64,000 nt of DNA, from contig OX359250.1 in NCBI GenBank assembly GCA_947179485.1, positions 19,016,539-19,080,538 of the forward strand, written 5' to 3'. The notes beneath the pieces are model-generated. The model saw nothing but the letters and a program-made list of their open reading frames with translations. It was not told the DNA's origin and ran no database searches. The DNA is from Allacma fusca. Taxonomy: Eukaryota > Arthropoda > Collembola > Symphypleona > Sminthuridae. The translations under genes and the position numbers were made by a program. Of the stretch, positions 1 to 15,200 are shown piece by piece; position 1 is the stretch's first letter, and each line of letters starts with the position of its first letter.

Positions 1-3000
1 GTATGTACATTACACAAAAAGGATTGTCGAAGCATATCAATTTAGTAACAGTCACGTCATCCCCGTCAGCAAATATGACAAGGTCGACAATGAACCCTGA
101 ACATCCTCTGGTGTTCACACATGTTTTTGACATATAGTCAAAGTAGAAGTAGACTATGGGTAGATATGTTTAAACTTTTCCCCGTAAGCTCTACACAGAG
201 TATCTAGAACGTCTTTCAAAAATTTTTATGTCAGACAAAAGACAAGCCATACATTGAGATTAGAAGTCAAAAAATGAAAACCTTTGTATGACTTAGAACC
301 ATAATCACGGCTGACCTTTCAATAGGGAAGTGTACTTGTAGTAACTCGTTCAAAAGCTTTCCCGACAACCTCCAAATTTGTCATGTCCACCTTTTGTTAG
401 TCGAGCCCACGCGAACTCCTTCTAAAAGACATTGACCTCTAGCTCATCCATAATTTGAAAGTTATTTATGGATATTCCTTCGGGCAACGCGACGCTAATA
501 CATGCATAGCATTTACATTTTTAAAAACACACTGTGTTTATACTCCCAGCAAAGCTTTGTAGACCTTTCGAAATTCAAACAAGATATAATTACATACATA
601 ATACCCTGTGAAATGTAAAATTGAAATAGTACAGATACATGTGGAATTTTGCACGTAGAATGAAAAACTGACTGAAGAAAAATATGAGACAGAATGTAGC
701 CAGAAATTTTTAGATAGAACTTACAATTAGTACGGAAATTACGCAATAATTGTAATCCAAATTTATGCATGAGTGCTTGCAAGTTCATTTCTAATGCCAG
801 TGTCTGAAATTATACGGTACTGTAATCACTTATCACACTGCACTGAGCAAACTAACTACAAGAATGAGGGCCCTTGATCACTATGAAATTTTCAATAGCC
901 AGGCAAATTGGAGAGTTTTCATATAAATTATCGGTATTTGACGGAGACCCTACTATTTGGGACGTATTGAAGTATGGAGTTGAAAGCAGTCGTTCAGTCC
1001 AGTAATTTCAAATAGAAGTTGTGGAATTAAGTTTTTGACCTACAACAACTTTCAACGTTTGAAGCCTTACTCAAAGAAAGCATGAGGCGAAATTGGGATA
1101 GTATTGTAACTTTATTGCTTATATTTTGTTTCACTTGAGTTGCATTTCCCACAACATTGCTACAACTTCTGAATTTGTGAAGTAGCAAAGACAATTCGAA
1201 ACAATTAAATATTCTCGTAAGTACCTGCAATGGTAAATAACAACAACCGCAACTCACAATCAACATAACAAGGAAACATCAGACGTAAGTATGCTATGCT
1301 TCCTAGAAACTAAACCAACAAATGTCTTAATGGTGTACATAGGTTTCACGTCCTCAACAACAGAATTGCTGACGTAATGTATGGAGATTGATGTCACTTG
1401 AACCTAGACCGCGTGGGTGCTAAAAACTCCTAAGGATTTGGAAGTTCCCCGGAAATTTGTCCAACTTCATCGTCATCAAGGAAATAAAAGACAGCAGGCT
1501 GGTTGGCTTGGAAAATTACTTGGAAATATTGAAAATCCTTTCACTGTTGCATCAGCTTTAAATCCAGGTTCCAACATGACAAATCATTTTTAATTACGAG
1601 CGCCTCCCATAGGACATCATTAAAAATTTCTTTGAACACTTACGAATCGTTGGATGCAGTTAATTAACACCTCCACTTTCACTATTCTCAACTTTCATCA
1701 TTTAATAAACTCCTGCTAAATACTTACTTCCTGCTATCAACGGAAATCGCCAGCACACAGAGCCAGGCATTGGAACTGATGACGGCCCTGAGGCGGCAGT
1801 ACATAACCGACATTGTCGTCGGTCCCCTTTGAAATAAATAGACCCACGATGATGAAAATAATGAAATATCTTAATTGAAAAAAATTTGTCGTGAGTACTT
1901 TCCTGTATGAGCGTCGCTGTGTCGCAGTGTCGTGTTTGAGAAATTTATGAAGGGTAGGACAAATTAAGGGAAAGTTGTCTGGGCTCCCAAAGTTTCCTAA
2001 TATAGCTGAACAGCAATTAGAAGTTCTTTTTTTTTCAAAAATTTTATTATAAAATTATAAATTAAATATACATTATTAAATATTATTAAATGTGCTCTAT
2101 TACTAAGTAACGACTGCCATGACAAGGACCTGCTTCAATGACAGGGTGCGATTATACAATAATAATTTGAAAACTGATACTGACGTTAGTTGATTAAAAA
2201 CTGTTTAAAAATGTATACACAAGTGGGAGCTAAAATTGAAAAAGACTTTTTCAACTTCACTCATTTTTGATATTGGAATTGGATAGCAGTAGCTTTTAAT
2301 AAATTTCCCCTAAACCCTACGTGTACATATATAATATCGAGTTCAAGTGAAAGCACCCGCTGTCCCGTACAGACGTCAGTCTTTTTATTACTCCGGGAAT
2401 AGTTGAGTGAAGCCTTAATATTACATCAAGTGAATTTACCCTTTTAGCAATGTACTTGAATTACCCATATGAACCTGTTCGAGAATACACAATAATTCAC
2501 TATCAATTATCAAAAGGAAATTCAATCACATTCTATTTTATTTCAACTTTGAGTAATTCAGATTTACAAGTCAACCCCCGGGATTGGGGTTTCCTGTGGT
2601 ATAATCTTCGATTTAAATAATTCTCCTGAGATACGGGGAGCAATCAATTATTAATTTTTATTCACCCACGCGCTATTCTGCCTAGGAACCGTCCAGTATA
2701 GATCTGGGTCTGGAATAACCATAGCTGCAGATATGTACATATGTAGCTATGATTACAGTACAACACACAATGAAACCCATAAAATTATAGATTCTCTGAA
2801 ATACTTCTAATAAACGTCTGCTCCCTTTACAGATATGGCAGTAGCGGGGAATTGTTTGCTAAAATAGGAGGCTCATAATTATCCATAATTATTATTGACT
2901 TATTACTGAAGTTCCCCGAAATTATTAATGACGACGGGGTGATAATTGTAAATAAACAAAGTGCAGTAGCAGCTGAAAGTACAGGCATAAAAGAATGTCC

Positions 3001-5490
3001 CTCCCCATATTTGACGTGATGTAATGAATAAGTCTGGGACTCCCTGTCGTTGTTGACGTATCTCATTTTGCTGAGAAGCCTGGACGTAATGATGGCATCC
3101 GTTTACAAACTCCAAGGTGTGAATGTAGACGAGACAGGTTTGACAATTCCAACACAATTCTAATTTACGGGAACTGATTACCATGGACCCATAAAAGACC
3201 TCTCTGGGCAGATGCTCACATGCCGCTCCGATTCTTCCAACTAACCTACCTCATCTGACAACCAAATTACAATTTTTAATGCTGAGAGTCTGTTGCCCGT
3301 CCCGGGGAAAGCTGGGAGCGGCTTGTGGGATGTAAACTCCTAGAGTTTACTCAACATCTTATTTCCCTCATATGATTTTCAACAGGATCAGCTGCAGTTA
3401 TGAGATACCTCTCTGGGTAATAGTAACTTGAGAGACGGAAGGACATTTAATGGTGACTTCAAAATGAAATATTGTCCGCAAAATGTTCCGTGCCTCCTTC
3501 AAAGTCTAGTGTGTGCGTACCGGAGGGAGAAAAATCTACGCCCTGTGAAAAGAAAAACCTTTACGAGCCTCTTGGCGTCAGGATCATATTATGTACGAGC
3601 TTGTTTATAAAATTCCCTGAGAAATGCTGTCTTCTGCAAGAAGCCCCCCCTTCATCCGTTAAATTTGAGTCAACTTTAAAGATTAAAATGAAGGAATGAA
3701 AAAAAGTAGCATGTATTATTTTTTTTTCAAACTTTATTTCGAATACTTTGTCCCCCACATGAATATTACAATGATATCAGTGAAATATCTGACTTAACAA
3801 TAGATACTCATGTTTACGGAACAATTATTAACAGTTTTTATTTGGAAAAGGAATGGCGTAAGGACGTTTTTTTCCCCAACACCACATCCACGTTCTAGCA
3901 GGAATAGAATTAATCACATTTTAATACCAGTATTCAATGCTATTACTCAATGCTATTACACAATGCTAGGATTCATGTTGTGGTATACCTACATATGTAT
4001 GTACATAGGGTGGAAAAAAATGACATTATCAGAAGCTGATGGGAAAAGGTACAAATAACTGTAATTAAGTAGTAGTAGGGGGGAGGGGAGATTTCCAGGA
4101 GTAATTACACTTATATAATTCAATGTATGTATCTACAGATAGACTGGTAATAAATTTAGACGCCAAAATATATATAAAGGTCTTTTCATAACATACTTTT
4201 TCATCTCTAATGATTCACCATTTCATTACCTTGTCAACGTTTCTTGAAATATTTGAGATAGTTTTCAACACAGGAAGGCCCAACAAATGGCTCCTGTGTT
4301 ATTAGTGTTTTCCCCTACAGTGAAATAAATAACTGTAGGAAATATATCCTTTTCTCTCACTCATTCCTATATAAGCCTGCAGCTAACCACCGTGTGTGGT
4401 TAAGAGTCCTTTCCCTTTCCTGCCTGAGCATCCTATAACAAGTCCAGTATGTGCTCTATGCTCTACATTCGACAGTATACCACAGTCTCTATATATGTAA
4501 TAATTATAAAGCTTATATAATATAGTTATATATAGATATATGGAGGTATATTGGAAATAGGATGATAAATATTTTCTTTTCATGCATTCACAATAAACCT
4601 TGACGGGTAGGAAGAATCATTTAAATTTTTTTTGTCTACCTCTCAAGAACAATCACATTATGGAGTTTTGTTCCACAAAAAGAATTACGACACCCATTAC
4701 ACTGCTGCCAGCATCAACGTATGTAAATAGGGGTTGATTTACAAGTTCAGTTGGGGGGAAAAAAACTGGGAAGAAAGTAAAATATGCGGGGTCTATCTCG
4801 AATTATTAGAGCTATACTAGTTAAATGTATAGGAGCACCACTAGCAGGATTCCCGAGGATAGTTTCAATGATTTTTCCTCCCCTCTCTCTCTCTCTGGGA
4901 ATAGAAACTTTATCGTTAGTTTTAATGGGCCATAAGCATACATTAGTAAGTATTATGTGGTTCGAAACGACCTAAATGTATTGTCCTGTAAAAGTTTTCC
5001 TTTCAATAAAACTACATATATATATCTACCCGAGGTAACACTTTTAATCTGGTACGTATACACACACACACCCAATCCTGACTCCTCTCCGTGAACTAAA
5101 TTTGGCAAGCTTCCTTAACTTTTTTTTTTTTTGAAGAATATGTCTTGAATATTTTTTTTATCTCAAAATAACATTAATTTTTTTACATTTAAATCACACT
5201 TATATTTGACATCAAAAGAGTATTTTATCCTTTAGCCATTAAAATTATACTCCCCCATCAAAATCATACTGATAAAATTTTATTTCAAAAAAGTCTCTTA
5301 GAAAAATTCTATAAAAGTTGTCTCAAAACCCCTTTCCTACCCCACATTTACGGAGGGAGTACAAGCGAGAGGAGAGTAGTTAAAATACGTATTTTTTCCA
5401 CGGCATAATGGAGGAAAGATGTTTCCAAGTTTGGAATCGACCGTACATTTTTTTATACTAAAATTTCTAAACCTACTTAAAAAGCCTCCC
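1..5490. other. Non-coding region downstream of the GPCR
   Basis: AT-rich. The open frames are all under about 95 codons and show no domain or credible splice structure. No RNA gene was recognised. Apart from short A/T runs and scattered CATATGTATGTAC-type motifs, I see nothing here. Confidence 0.7.
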
Positions 5491-5496
5491 TTTATT
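5491..5496 (-). terminator. Candidate polyadenylation signal of the GPCR gene
   Basis: AATAAA on the minus strand, about 265 nt after the GPCR stop codon. A second AATAAA (5757-5762) overlaps the stop codon itself. A (TG)n tract on the sense strand (5558-5594) lies between the two and could act as a GT-rich downstream element for the earlier one. Which signal is used cannot be decided from sequence. Confidence 0.35.
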
Positions 5497-5555
5497 TTCG
5501 TACATTAGCTCGAGGGAAAAATTCAGGTTTATATTTTCTTCCAGAGTGCACACAA

Positions 5556-5557
<2 letters not shown>

Positions 5558-5594
<37 letters not shown>
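5558..5594. repeat. (CA)n microsatellite in the GPCR 3' region
   Basis: About 37 bp of CA repeats. On the GPCR sense strand it is (TG)n, about 170 nt after the stop codon and before the AATAAA at 5491. Confidence 0.95.
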
Positions 5595-5600
<6 letters not shown>

Positions 5601-5760
5601 TACACGCAGACACTTCCCCTCTGTGAACCTTGGATCCTGCCAAACTTACCAGTGCACACGTCCCTAAGGAGAAAGTATCCCGAGAGGGAGGAACTCTCTG
5701 TTTCACAGACTTTTACTTATGTTCCAACCTGAGGAACCGGCGAAAATGAGTAGTAGTTTA

Positions 5761-6209
5761 TTAGCCGGCCAGTTTCGTATTCGGAATGGAAATGACACTG
5801 GAGTTCCCATTCTGACTCTGGATTTCACTCATTTGAGCAACAGCAAGGGGATTCTTAACGGAACGGGACGCATCTGTGGATAGTAAACAACTGCTGACTG
5901 CCTCCACGGGAGTTGCATTCATATTCACACTTGAGCTTATGGACATGGTCTTCAGTTGTGTGCCATCGACCCTTGAAACAGTGCTCCTCATAGTATTAGC
6001 CCTGGAAATAGCACCGGCCGGAGACGCAGATTTTCTCACAGTGGCCGCGTTAGGTAAATGCCCACCTCGACTCTTCTGTGGTATCAGGTTGGAGCATCCA
6101 AATCCTTTGAGGAAATCCTGGAGTAAATTCGGGTTGAAGAATAAAAATATCCATGGATTCACACAGGAGTTGAGGGATGCCAGGAGTGTGAGGATGGTGA
6201 AAGTCGCTC
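5761..6209 (-). CDS. GPCR coding exon 2 (TM7 and cytoplasmic tail)
   Basis: The acceptor TGATTTCCAG precedes base 6209, entry phase 1. The exon encodes TM7 with LLASLNSCVNPWIFLFF, then helix-8-like NPNLLQDFLKGFGC, whose Cys is a possible palmitoylation site, and a Ser/Thr-rich tail to TAA at 5763-5761. LLASLNSC.NPWI is the characteristic TM7 of vasopressin/oxytocin receptors. The frame and phase join cleanly to the exon ending at 19857, which is 13.6 kb away, and no closer TM7-like sequence was seen on this strand. The last codon is GGC, and the stop overlaps an AATAAA. Confidence 0.93.
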
Positions 6210-9200
6210 CTGGAAATCAAATAACAAGAATTTTTTTTTTTACTTATTTAGTGAAAATGCTCGGGAAAAAAAATCTCTTCCCGGAGGGAACTCTCGGGTC
6301 TACTTATTTCCTCTCAGAAACACAGAGCAAACCAATGCCTCACCCTAGAACTCCTATCCGAAAAATTTAAGCTACCGTCGACATTATCAGTTATCTGAGG
6401 ATTTCCCTCCCACTCTCCTTCCCTCCCTTCCCTTCCCAGGAAATATCAACAGAGAGAAATCCGTGGTTAAACAATCCCCCCAAATCCCTCAGATTTCACT
6501 TGGTTTGATGCCCTTGGTTCTTATGAAATATAAAATCCTTTATTTACAGCCCCCTGTCTTATTTGGTAAAGTGTTCTACAAAATAGAATCGGAAAAATTA
6601 AGGAAATTTGAGAAAAAGAAGAAGAATTCTCATACCATACCCCTTCCTCCAACTTCTCTACAAAAGCCTCGACCTTTCCTTTTGAAGTTGTCCTAATTTA
6701 AAGCTCAATTCCAATGTATGTACCTTCCTTGACAAGGAGGAATGCTGGAGAGGTCCAACAACCTTCCTCTCTTATTTGGAGACTATTTAATGCAAACTTG
6801 GAAATATTTTAGGAGACGTACTAATCAAATTAGCTCCGTCGGGGTGGAAAGGATTTTAAATGGCATGCCTGTAAGTTAACTGACGTGTGAGCTCAAATTT
6901 ATGCAAAACAAAAGAAGTAGGGAGGGATTTTAATGAATACAAGTTCAAGCATTTCAGAAAGGCTCTGACTTGAGCAAGCAACCTTTCATCTCTGAACAGA
7001 GACAAGTACTAACAATAAGATGTAATTTGTTCTGGAAAAATTGATTCAACTACCATGCTAAAAACAATTTCAACAATTCTCTACAACTTCACAAAGAATA
7101 TTGTAACTCGTTCCCCCTCAGCTGACAACACCCTCACTGGGACTGTCTTTTATGAGAATTCCTTAATTTATTTAAAGATTTTTCTCCAGTAAATTTACAA
7201 GTCCCCAAACTTTTTGTTCCTAATTATTACAGAGGCACAATCCGAAGGACACGGGAGTAAGTGACGTCCGTACAATTAGGAAAAAATTGTACGTCTGCTG
7301 GCGTCAAAGCTGCTTTCCCTCTGAGAGCATTTCTCTCATGGAATTTTATTTAAAGTAATAATTATTATTACTCTGTGCATATGTATCTATAGATACATAT
7401 GTATGTACGTCATACAATCCAGCATTAACCTAGTCTACCAGATACGTCCTACGCGTGCCGACACCCAATTAACATCAAAGACGGGTCAGTCACAGTGGGA
7501 AGTACGATTTTCCGGAGTTAGTCATTGGGAAGGTTTAATTTTCAAATTCGGGGGAAAAATTTGATTACCTACGCAGAAACGGAAGTACCCGATGGGTTTG
7601 TTACTCTGATCCGTATCTCTGTCCTGGAGTTCCGTTCCTTCCAATTACTCACACGATTGTGAAAAGTGTACTCAAAATGAGAATTTCCTGGGGAGTTGTG
7701 CACAAATGAAAGTATTTATATCAACATCCCTCCCATTATTCTAAAACACTATTATGTACTACGGACTGGCATGAATCCTCAGCTCTCTCGCCCAGGTTTT
7801 GTATTTAGGTGAGAGACAAATCTCTATAAGTATTTATTGATGTGAGTGCCGTGCTCAGAGAACTGGCATTCGGACTCCCGTGAGGAGGCCTAAATTCAAG
7901 TATTAGTAGCGCAGTAACTTATCATTAGGATTATTTCAGTCCCTATGACTGCACTCTTTGAAAGGCAGTACATAAATACAAAAGGAAAACTAAACCCGAA
8001 ATTCTCAGCTTTGAGCCCTGACCTTGAGTCAGTTAAAGGCTTAGGCTCAGGAACTTCCCATACGTAGATACATATGGAAGAGAAAATACTATTAAATAAT
8101 TAGTGTTCAGTTGAGTAAAGCCTATTATCCTAGCATTATTTCTGCTTTAAAATTTTCCTACCTCAAGGAGAAATTGACTCTTTGAGTCCTGATTTACTTC
8201 CTGATTTTTAATTGACACTCCTTTTCCTATATCTAATTACTGTTAGAATAAAATCAAACATAGTTGAATAACTTTCTCCAAAAATTTTTTAAAATGTTCC
8301 GAGAAAATCCCATAGTGCCTCCAATTTTCCTACGAAATATATAACCCGATTTATTTGGTTAGACTCCATTTTCTCGATTGTGTGGAGATTTATCCTTGCA
8401 AGTGTATACTAGGGGCCCGTGTGCAACAATGCTTGTTTAAAATGAGGGCAATTCTTCCAGTAATTGCCTTTGGATGGTCCTCCATGAAGAAAAATTCCAT
8501 CCAGTTCACATGACATTGGGACTAAAATTCTTTTGAAAGCCGATGCAACGCAAATTACTGGACTCGGTGTATTGGAAAAGAGGCTTTCTAAAATGTTTGA
8601 ACACGGAGCACATTCTCCATCCTAAAATTTTGTTGCACAGGCATAAATAAATGGAATTAATGGAAGCACTGGCTCTGAAATTTCTCTGAATATTTCATTT
8701 GATGCGACTATTGAAGCTACAACGGCCTGACCCGAGGCAAATGTTTGCTTTCAAATAAAGCTCGGAGCTTAAAAAACGGCTGCTACTTCAACTGTGTGAG
8801 CGACACGAGGATATTATATTTTAAATACTTCCCAGAAATTGCATATCCCCTTTTATAAGGAATATTTTACTTTAAGCAAATAACATTAAGAAACGGACGG
8901 GGAGGTCCGAAGAACACTTGAGACAAGGGATTAACATTTTCCCCGGAAGGAAACAAAACCATAGGAAATGTTCGAGCCCCATGTTACAAAAATACATCGC
9001 TGGTCACGACTTGCCATCCCGGAGAATTGGGGCGAGTACAGTATACGGAAGAGCCTAAAAGTAATACCAAAGTAATAAATTCAAGCACGTCTATCCACCT
9101 TACTTTTACGGACGGGCTTTCTATATATGCATGTACATACATAGATACATATGCAGTTCCATGAAAAACTTATTCCGCTCCTGCAGTTGTAAGCAATGCA

Positions 9201-12200
9201 AGCTAACTGAAACTTTTCCCTCCCAGTGTACATCAGGCCCGGCCCTCTATGCTCTACATAATTATATAAGTCCAGAGCCAACATGATCTCTATTACATCC
9301 ATACGGACTCTCCCAGAGTATCGTTTAAGAAGGAGGAATATATATCGCCCCTTACGTTAATGCACTACATGCAGAACAGGCTCTTTGCCTGCCTATTAAA
9401 GGAGAACTAAAATTGGACTTTTTTTTTCAAGGAGTAATAAGATTTGACTCTATGTATGTATAAAAAACACATAGGCACAATTGTATCTTCAAAAGGAAAA
9501 TTGCAAAGGACGGTCCTCATGCATAATGTACATCAAAAATCGTATAATGTAGTATACTCAACAAGCTCGTAATGCTCTCCAATGAAATGGTTTTGATAGC
9601 TAAAACTTTCCAAGTGTTACGGAGTCCCGCTCATGTTACTTATGAATGAATGATTGCTCTGCAATGTTCCCCCTGGAAAAGGTACTTGAAGAAAGAAAGG
9701 GAAAAGTTGACGATGGAGCTTTGTGTTCTCTGCCAAAGAAAATCCATTGAAAGTATCAATCAAATGTATAGAGTAACATTTACAAGACTTTAAAAGGGAG
9801 TGGGAAGAAGAATCATTTCTTTTTTCCCCCACACTTTCTCTCTCAATTCTTTTATATTTTTTTTTATCCCACCAACTGCATCTCAAAATGCACATTCGAT
9901 ACGTGCTTTCCCTTGGAATGAGACGGTTTTGTTACTATTCAAAAAGGAAAATATGAAATTGTGGGAAGTTACAGGGAGAATTTTATTCAAATGTAAGAGG
10001 ATACCCAGTTCTCTCTGAAATTCTGAATGAAGGGATCACCTTTTACAAAAACCAAGCTACATTTCAAAAAACAATAGAATAATCATTTGCCAGATGGAGT
10101 TCAGCTCGAATCCTGAATTCGAAAATAAATGTTTTAAAAGGAGATGGAAAGAACTATATACAAAATTACAGGACGGAACCATCCGTTCCAAATGTCACAG
10201 AACTCGAATATCGTCTGTGGGGTTCTTTGTGGGGGGAAACTTAATCCTCAGAATATACAGTATAACGAGCCGGAGACTTCCATAGGAGAGAACTATAAAA
10301 GAAAACAAGACGGATCTACATGACTCCCTTTCTTTACTTTTATTTTTTCGTTAAGAGGTAAGTACCTATCTGTAAAAGTTATGTTCTGACTTTAAGAACC
10401 ATTTTTTTTCTTCTGGGGACTTTTCCTGAAACAACTTTCTTCCTTACTTCCTTTTACCTACTTTTCCTTTCCTCCCTTCAGTTCAGACTCATGCCACCAG
10501 ACAGTGCGTAGTTTCAACCTACTCTTCCACAAAAACCGTCTGAACTGCCCTTCCCTATAAATCTCCCCCTCCCAAAATACACTCGCTCTGTTTCTACCTC
10601 CGCTCTCCACAAAAAGAGTCCACGGAGCTAAGGATTAAATTCAGAACTTGTAATTTTGACTGTCCCTGCTCCAAATTCTGGGTCAGTCTTGTGTGCTTGT
10701 CCGTAAAACTGGGCCAATACATTGTTTAATCCAAGTTGAGTATTTTAAAGAAATGATTTTCCTTGAGCTCTAATCTCAGTTAATTCTCCCTCAAAAGAAT
10801 TGCTAGGAATAGGAATAGATAATGTACATTTGGAAATATATAGAACATAGATAAATTGTAGGTCTGTAAGAAATCTAAAGGGAAATACAATTTGTGTAAA
10901 AAGTACGTCTCACAGTTGAAACCACAAATCTGTCTCCACTTGAAGGCCCAAATGCTTTTCTTTAGTACCTACAGGAAAATATATTTATATGTTTTAATAT
11001 GTGACCTATCATGGGTTCCAGTGGAACATAGATATCCTTTCATATATTATTTATATCAACAGAGGCTGATATTCTTGAAGGAGTTGAGACTCTCATCCCT
11101 GTAGTTGGGGGAGACAGTTGCTTTTTTATTCCTTTAGCTTTAAGCCTTGGCTGAAGGGTTTGTTAGAGAAGATGTGGAGAATTTGGGAAGAAAATTTTTT
11201 ATTGGGGGAAAAATACTATTAAAAATACGACTGTCTCTTATGGTATTTCCCGTGGAAAATTGTCCTCTGGAATATGTTTACTCTTTTGATTTATATGAGA
11301 GGAACAGGAGCAACATGGTGGAGCTCTGCATGAAACATTTTGGGTTTGGGAAGAGAGCTTCAAGAGAGACGTTGATCCTGTGATCCAAATCATTACTCTG
11401 GATTAAGGCCTTCCCGCTTGATTTATAATGGAGTCATATCTTGACGGCACACGGTACAAAATATAAATTACTTTATCGGTTCACCCCCCCCCCCCCATCA
11501 TTACGACCCGTATAAATTCCGCCTTCTCTGATTGCTCCAAGCTAAACAAAAAGGATCTTATCCTTATATCTTAAACCAATTACGAATCTACTCTGGGATT
11601 CAAGAGCCTCAACTCCGTTCCTCAGCACTTTTCTCCCGATATTTCTTTCGGGTCCTCCGGGAGAGAGTGAACAACTCCCCAAAAACCACGTGGTCTAATG
11701 TGAATGGGAAAGGGGAAACCGATGGAAATGCCCGCTTCCTCCACCAAATTAAATAGGTTTCAATTACTGTCGACAGCTATCGCAAGAGAGAAGGAGGTGG
11801 CAGAATATATGTTATCCGAAAAGGATAGGGTTTGATATGGAACCAGGAGCAGCCTGTGCGGGGGTCCTTTCATAGAAATAAAATTGGAATTGCAGTTTTT
11901 CCCTCCTCGGAGTAGACATAGAACATATAATATATACTGGAAATTATACCAAATGTAACGTTTCATTGTTCTTTGAGCCTTCCTCCCAGCATAAGATGCA
12001 TTGATCTAGATTGTGACAATGAAAGCCGAACCTTGTCTCCAATAAATTATAGTTTGATAATCATCCCTTTCGATCAAAGCAAATGGTACCGAAGGGATGC
12101 ATATCCAGAGTCCCCTCCAAATTCATGACTCTGCCCAAGCTCCAGTCACATAAACAAAAGTGGACTCCAGAAGAATCCCAATGATTTGAGGGAACAACAA

Positions 12201-15200
12201 AGACTTGCTACGAAAGAAGCAGGCGGGAGTGTAGAGTCTCATCAAGCTTGTTGTCATTTTGCGTATCATTATTTCCTGTTCCTGGAGCCAGAGAGGTCGT
12301 ATGCACGTAATGGACATCTTCTCGTCTTATTACCCCTCATAAACTGTTGCAATGGTAACTTTTGAACTCAGAACTTCTGGGGGAAGATCTTCAACGGAAG
12401 TTCCCCTCAAGTAGTTTGGCTGGGAGCTCCTTGAATACTTATTCCGCATATGTTTCAGGTCTCAGCATACCCTTTGCATCAAATATGCATAGGGAAACAT
12501 CCCTTATGTACTGTGCCCTGTACTTTTTGGTATCTACTATACATTCAGAATGTATGTATCCAATCGCATTTGAATGTGAGACCGGCTTTAATACTAGAAA
12601 TTTGATGCCGAGAAATGTATTTGTCTATCTATCTCTAGCGTCATGCCAAATTAAACCAAAAGGACATTCTTACTTTGACTTGTGAGAAAAGCCGTCAACT
12701 TCCACTTGAACCACCCTGCCAAGCCTTAATGGCCATTAAGAGACGTCTTTGCCATCAACGCCGCTCTTCGAAATAATACACCTAACCTGAGCTCATCTGG
12801 TATGCAGGGGATGATAAGGAGGGAAATATTTCCCCAGTGTTGAAATTGTAACTCAATAAACGTGCATTACAATCCGCATTCCCCCGTCGTTTGTTCTATC
12901 GCACGGAGCCCTGTGTAGTATGGTAATATGCCTAATACGATAAGCGCATAATGGTCCCGGAACAAACGGTTGCATTAAGAGAGAGGGATCGCCAATATGT
13001 CCCAAGAAGCAAGGCTATCTATTCCGGATGTCATCAAAACCTAATCAGAAGATCTTTATAACATCCTCGCGCCCTTTCAAAGATCTTAGTACTTTCGAGA
13101 CGGATACCTTCTTGGTCTCGGATCCCTCCCCTAGACTTCCAACCCAGATACATTGTAGACTGTAGAATGAGAGATGCTTCTTAGTACCAATAGATAGATA
13201 CTAAGAACATAAATTGCTCATAGACTTATATACAACGAGAGCTAGAGACCTCACTCACAACATGTAAATGAAATGGGGCCATCACCACCGTTGGGAATAC
13301 TACAGCACGGCAAGTGGAGGGAAATTAACTCCAACTTGGAAATCATCACATCATTACTTGACATTCTCAACAAACTTGTAATTTCCCCCTTTCCTCACTC
13401 CACTCCCTTTTCAATGCCCGGAATTACAGCAGACTCTCCTTGAGTGTCAATTCTCTCATATCCGCCCAATTATTACCACGAATAATGAATCCGTCGGAGT
13501 CTACCATTTAGTCGGCACTCATTTCAGTGAATTACCGCCTTCCCCCTCTCTGACTTTACCCTGTTCTTAAATCCAAGGAAATCCATCAGCTTTGAGAGAC
13601 GTCTCATTTCCCTTTTCTTTTATTTCCAGCTGCAGTTTATACAGGGATCATTTGATACCCACAGCATTGAACTTGCACTCCCCGATAGATTAATACCACT
13701 CGAATCCCGAACCCTGCCTGGGTGTGAGTAGTAATGAATTTTCTATGTAATTGAAGTTTATTGACAATCCATTCATGGCCACCTCATATTACGGAACCCT
13801 ATTACCGAGTAACCTTTAAATTAAATTAGATTGCCCTCAGAAAGCTTTTTTTTTTCCAAAAGGGATTTTTCAAATGCAAGGCAAGACCTTGCACTTTCAT
13901 TCCACAGCTTGGTGACAATATGGGAGAAACTAAAGAAAGTAACTGGGAAGTTGCCTCCTAACTTTTATTTATTGCCAACTGACCACGGAACAATGGACCA
14001 ATTACCCCTGCAAAGAGGCATTTGGTGGGATATCAGTGCACTGGGGAAGCTCAGTCGAGGAGCTAAAAATAGAACCTTACTTCTCAGCGGTTTGAAGGTG
14101 AAAGCTCGTGAAAGTGACTCAAATCGTGACTTACTGGGAAATAGGAAGATGCTTTCATGTCATGGAAACCACAAAGTTTAGCTGAGATGTTTTGGAATTG
14201 GCCCCAGAGAAAACAAATAAGGACACTGAACGATATCATTAGAAGCTATGAAGCGTCCTAAGAGCACAGATAGGTGAAAGGGACCTCATCGGCTGAGAGG
14301 AGCTATTGGGAGAAAAAAGACTTGATGTAAAATATGAACCTCAAGTTATAACTCAATTACTTTGAGGTAGTATCCCATTTGCATGTTGTGTGAATATGTA
14401 ATAATTAATTATTACGAATGTGGAAACAGTTTGTAAGACAGGGTGTGTAGGATGTAAATAAAACTGAATTCCCTCATCCATCTCGCCCATTGCCATGCGT
14501 GAGTCAATTTTCATTTTCATAGCATCAATAATTACTTGACTGGGGAAATAGTGAAAGAAATAGATAATGAAAACGCAGGTCCCGGAGTATCGTCTGGAGA
14601 AAGTTTACGCTCCCTAAACTACATCAGAACTTCTGTTCCTTCATTTTGTGTTTTTTCCTTTTCCAAGTCTTTCGTATGGAAATACTTAATTACTGTAGTT
14701 GTTGATAATTACTAACCAATGTGCACCTTGGGGTTCCACATTTTAATTAGTTGGGTTTTGATACTCCTAATTAGGTTAAGGTCACTTCTAATTACTCAGT
14801 CTGGTGAATAGCCCGTCCACACGTATGCACTTAAAAACTTATACTTCAGTAGTTACATTTGAATGCTCTGATTCTTTTGAACCCTAAGTTTTCCAGCGAA
14901 GAATGTTGTTAATGACTAGGCAAATAGAACGCATTGGTAAGAAAAGCCAAGTCCGAATTTCCCACACAAGTTTAACCTTTGTGAGGGTAACAGAATGCTA
15001 AATTTTCTCGAGCGTGATTATTCATTGTCCTATTTACTAAATATCCATTGAAGTTTTTTGAACCATGATCTACTTGATAACTTTTGTTATAAAGTAGACC
15101 ATTACCCCTTGAAGTAGTGAAGGAGGAATGCCTTAAGTCAACTTACACAAAAGAATTTTGCTCATCCCTTATGCAATCCACAAAAGGAAATTTTCCACTA

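Noticed and set aside
13831..14181. 116-codon plus-strand frame
   Set aside because: It has no ATG at its start, no domain and no splice context.
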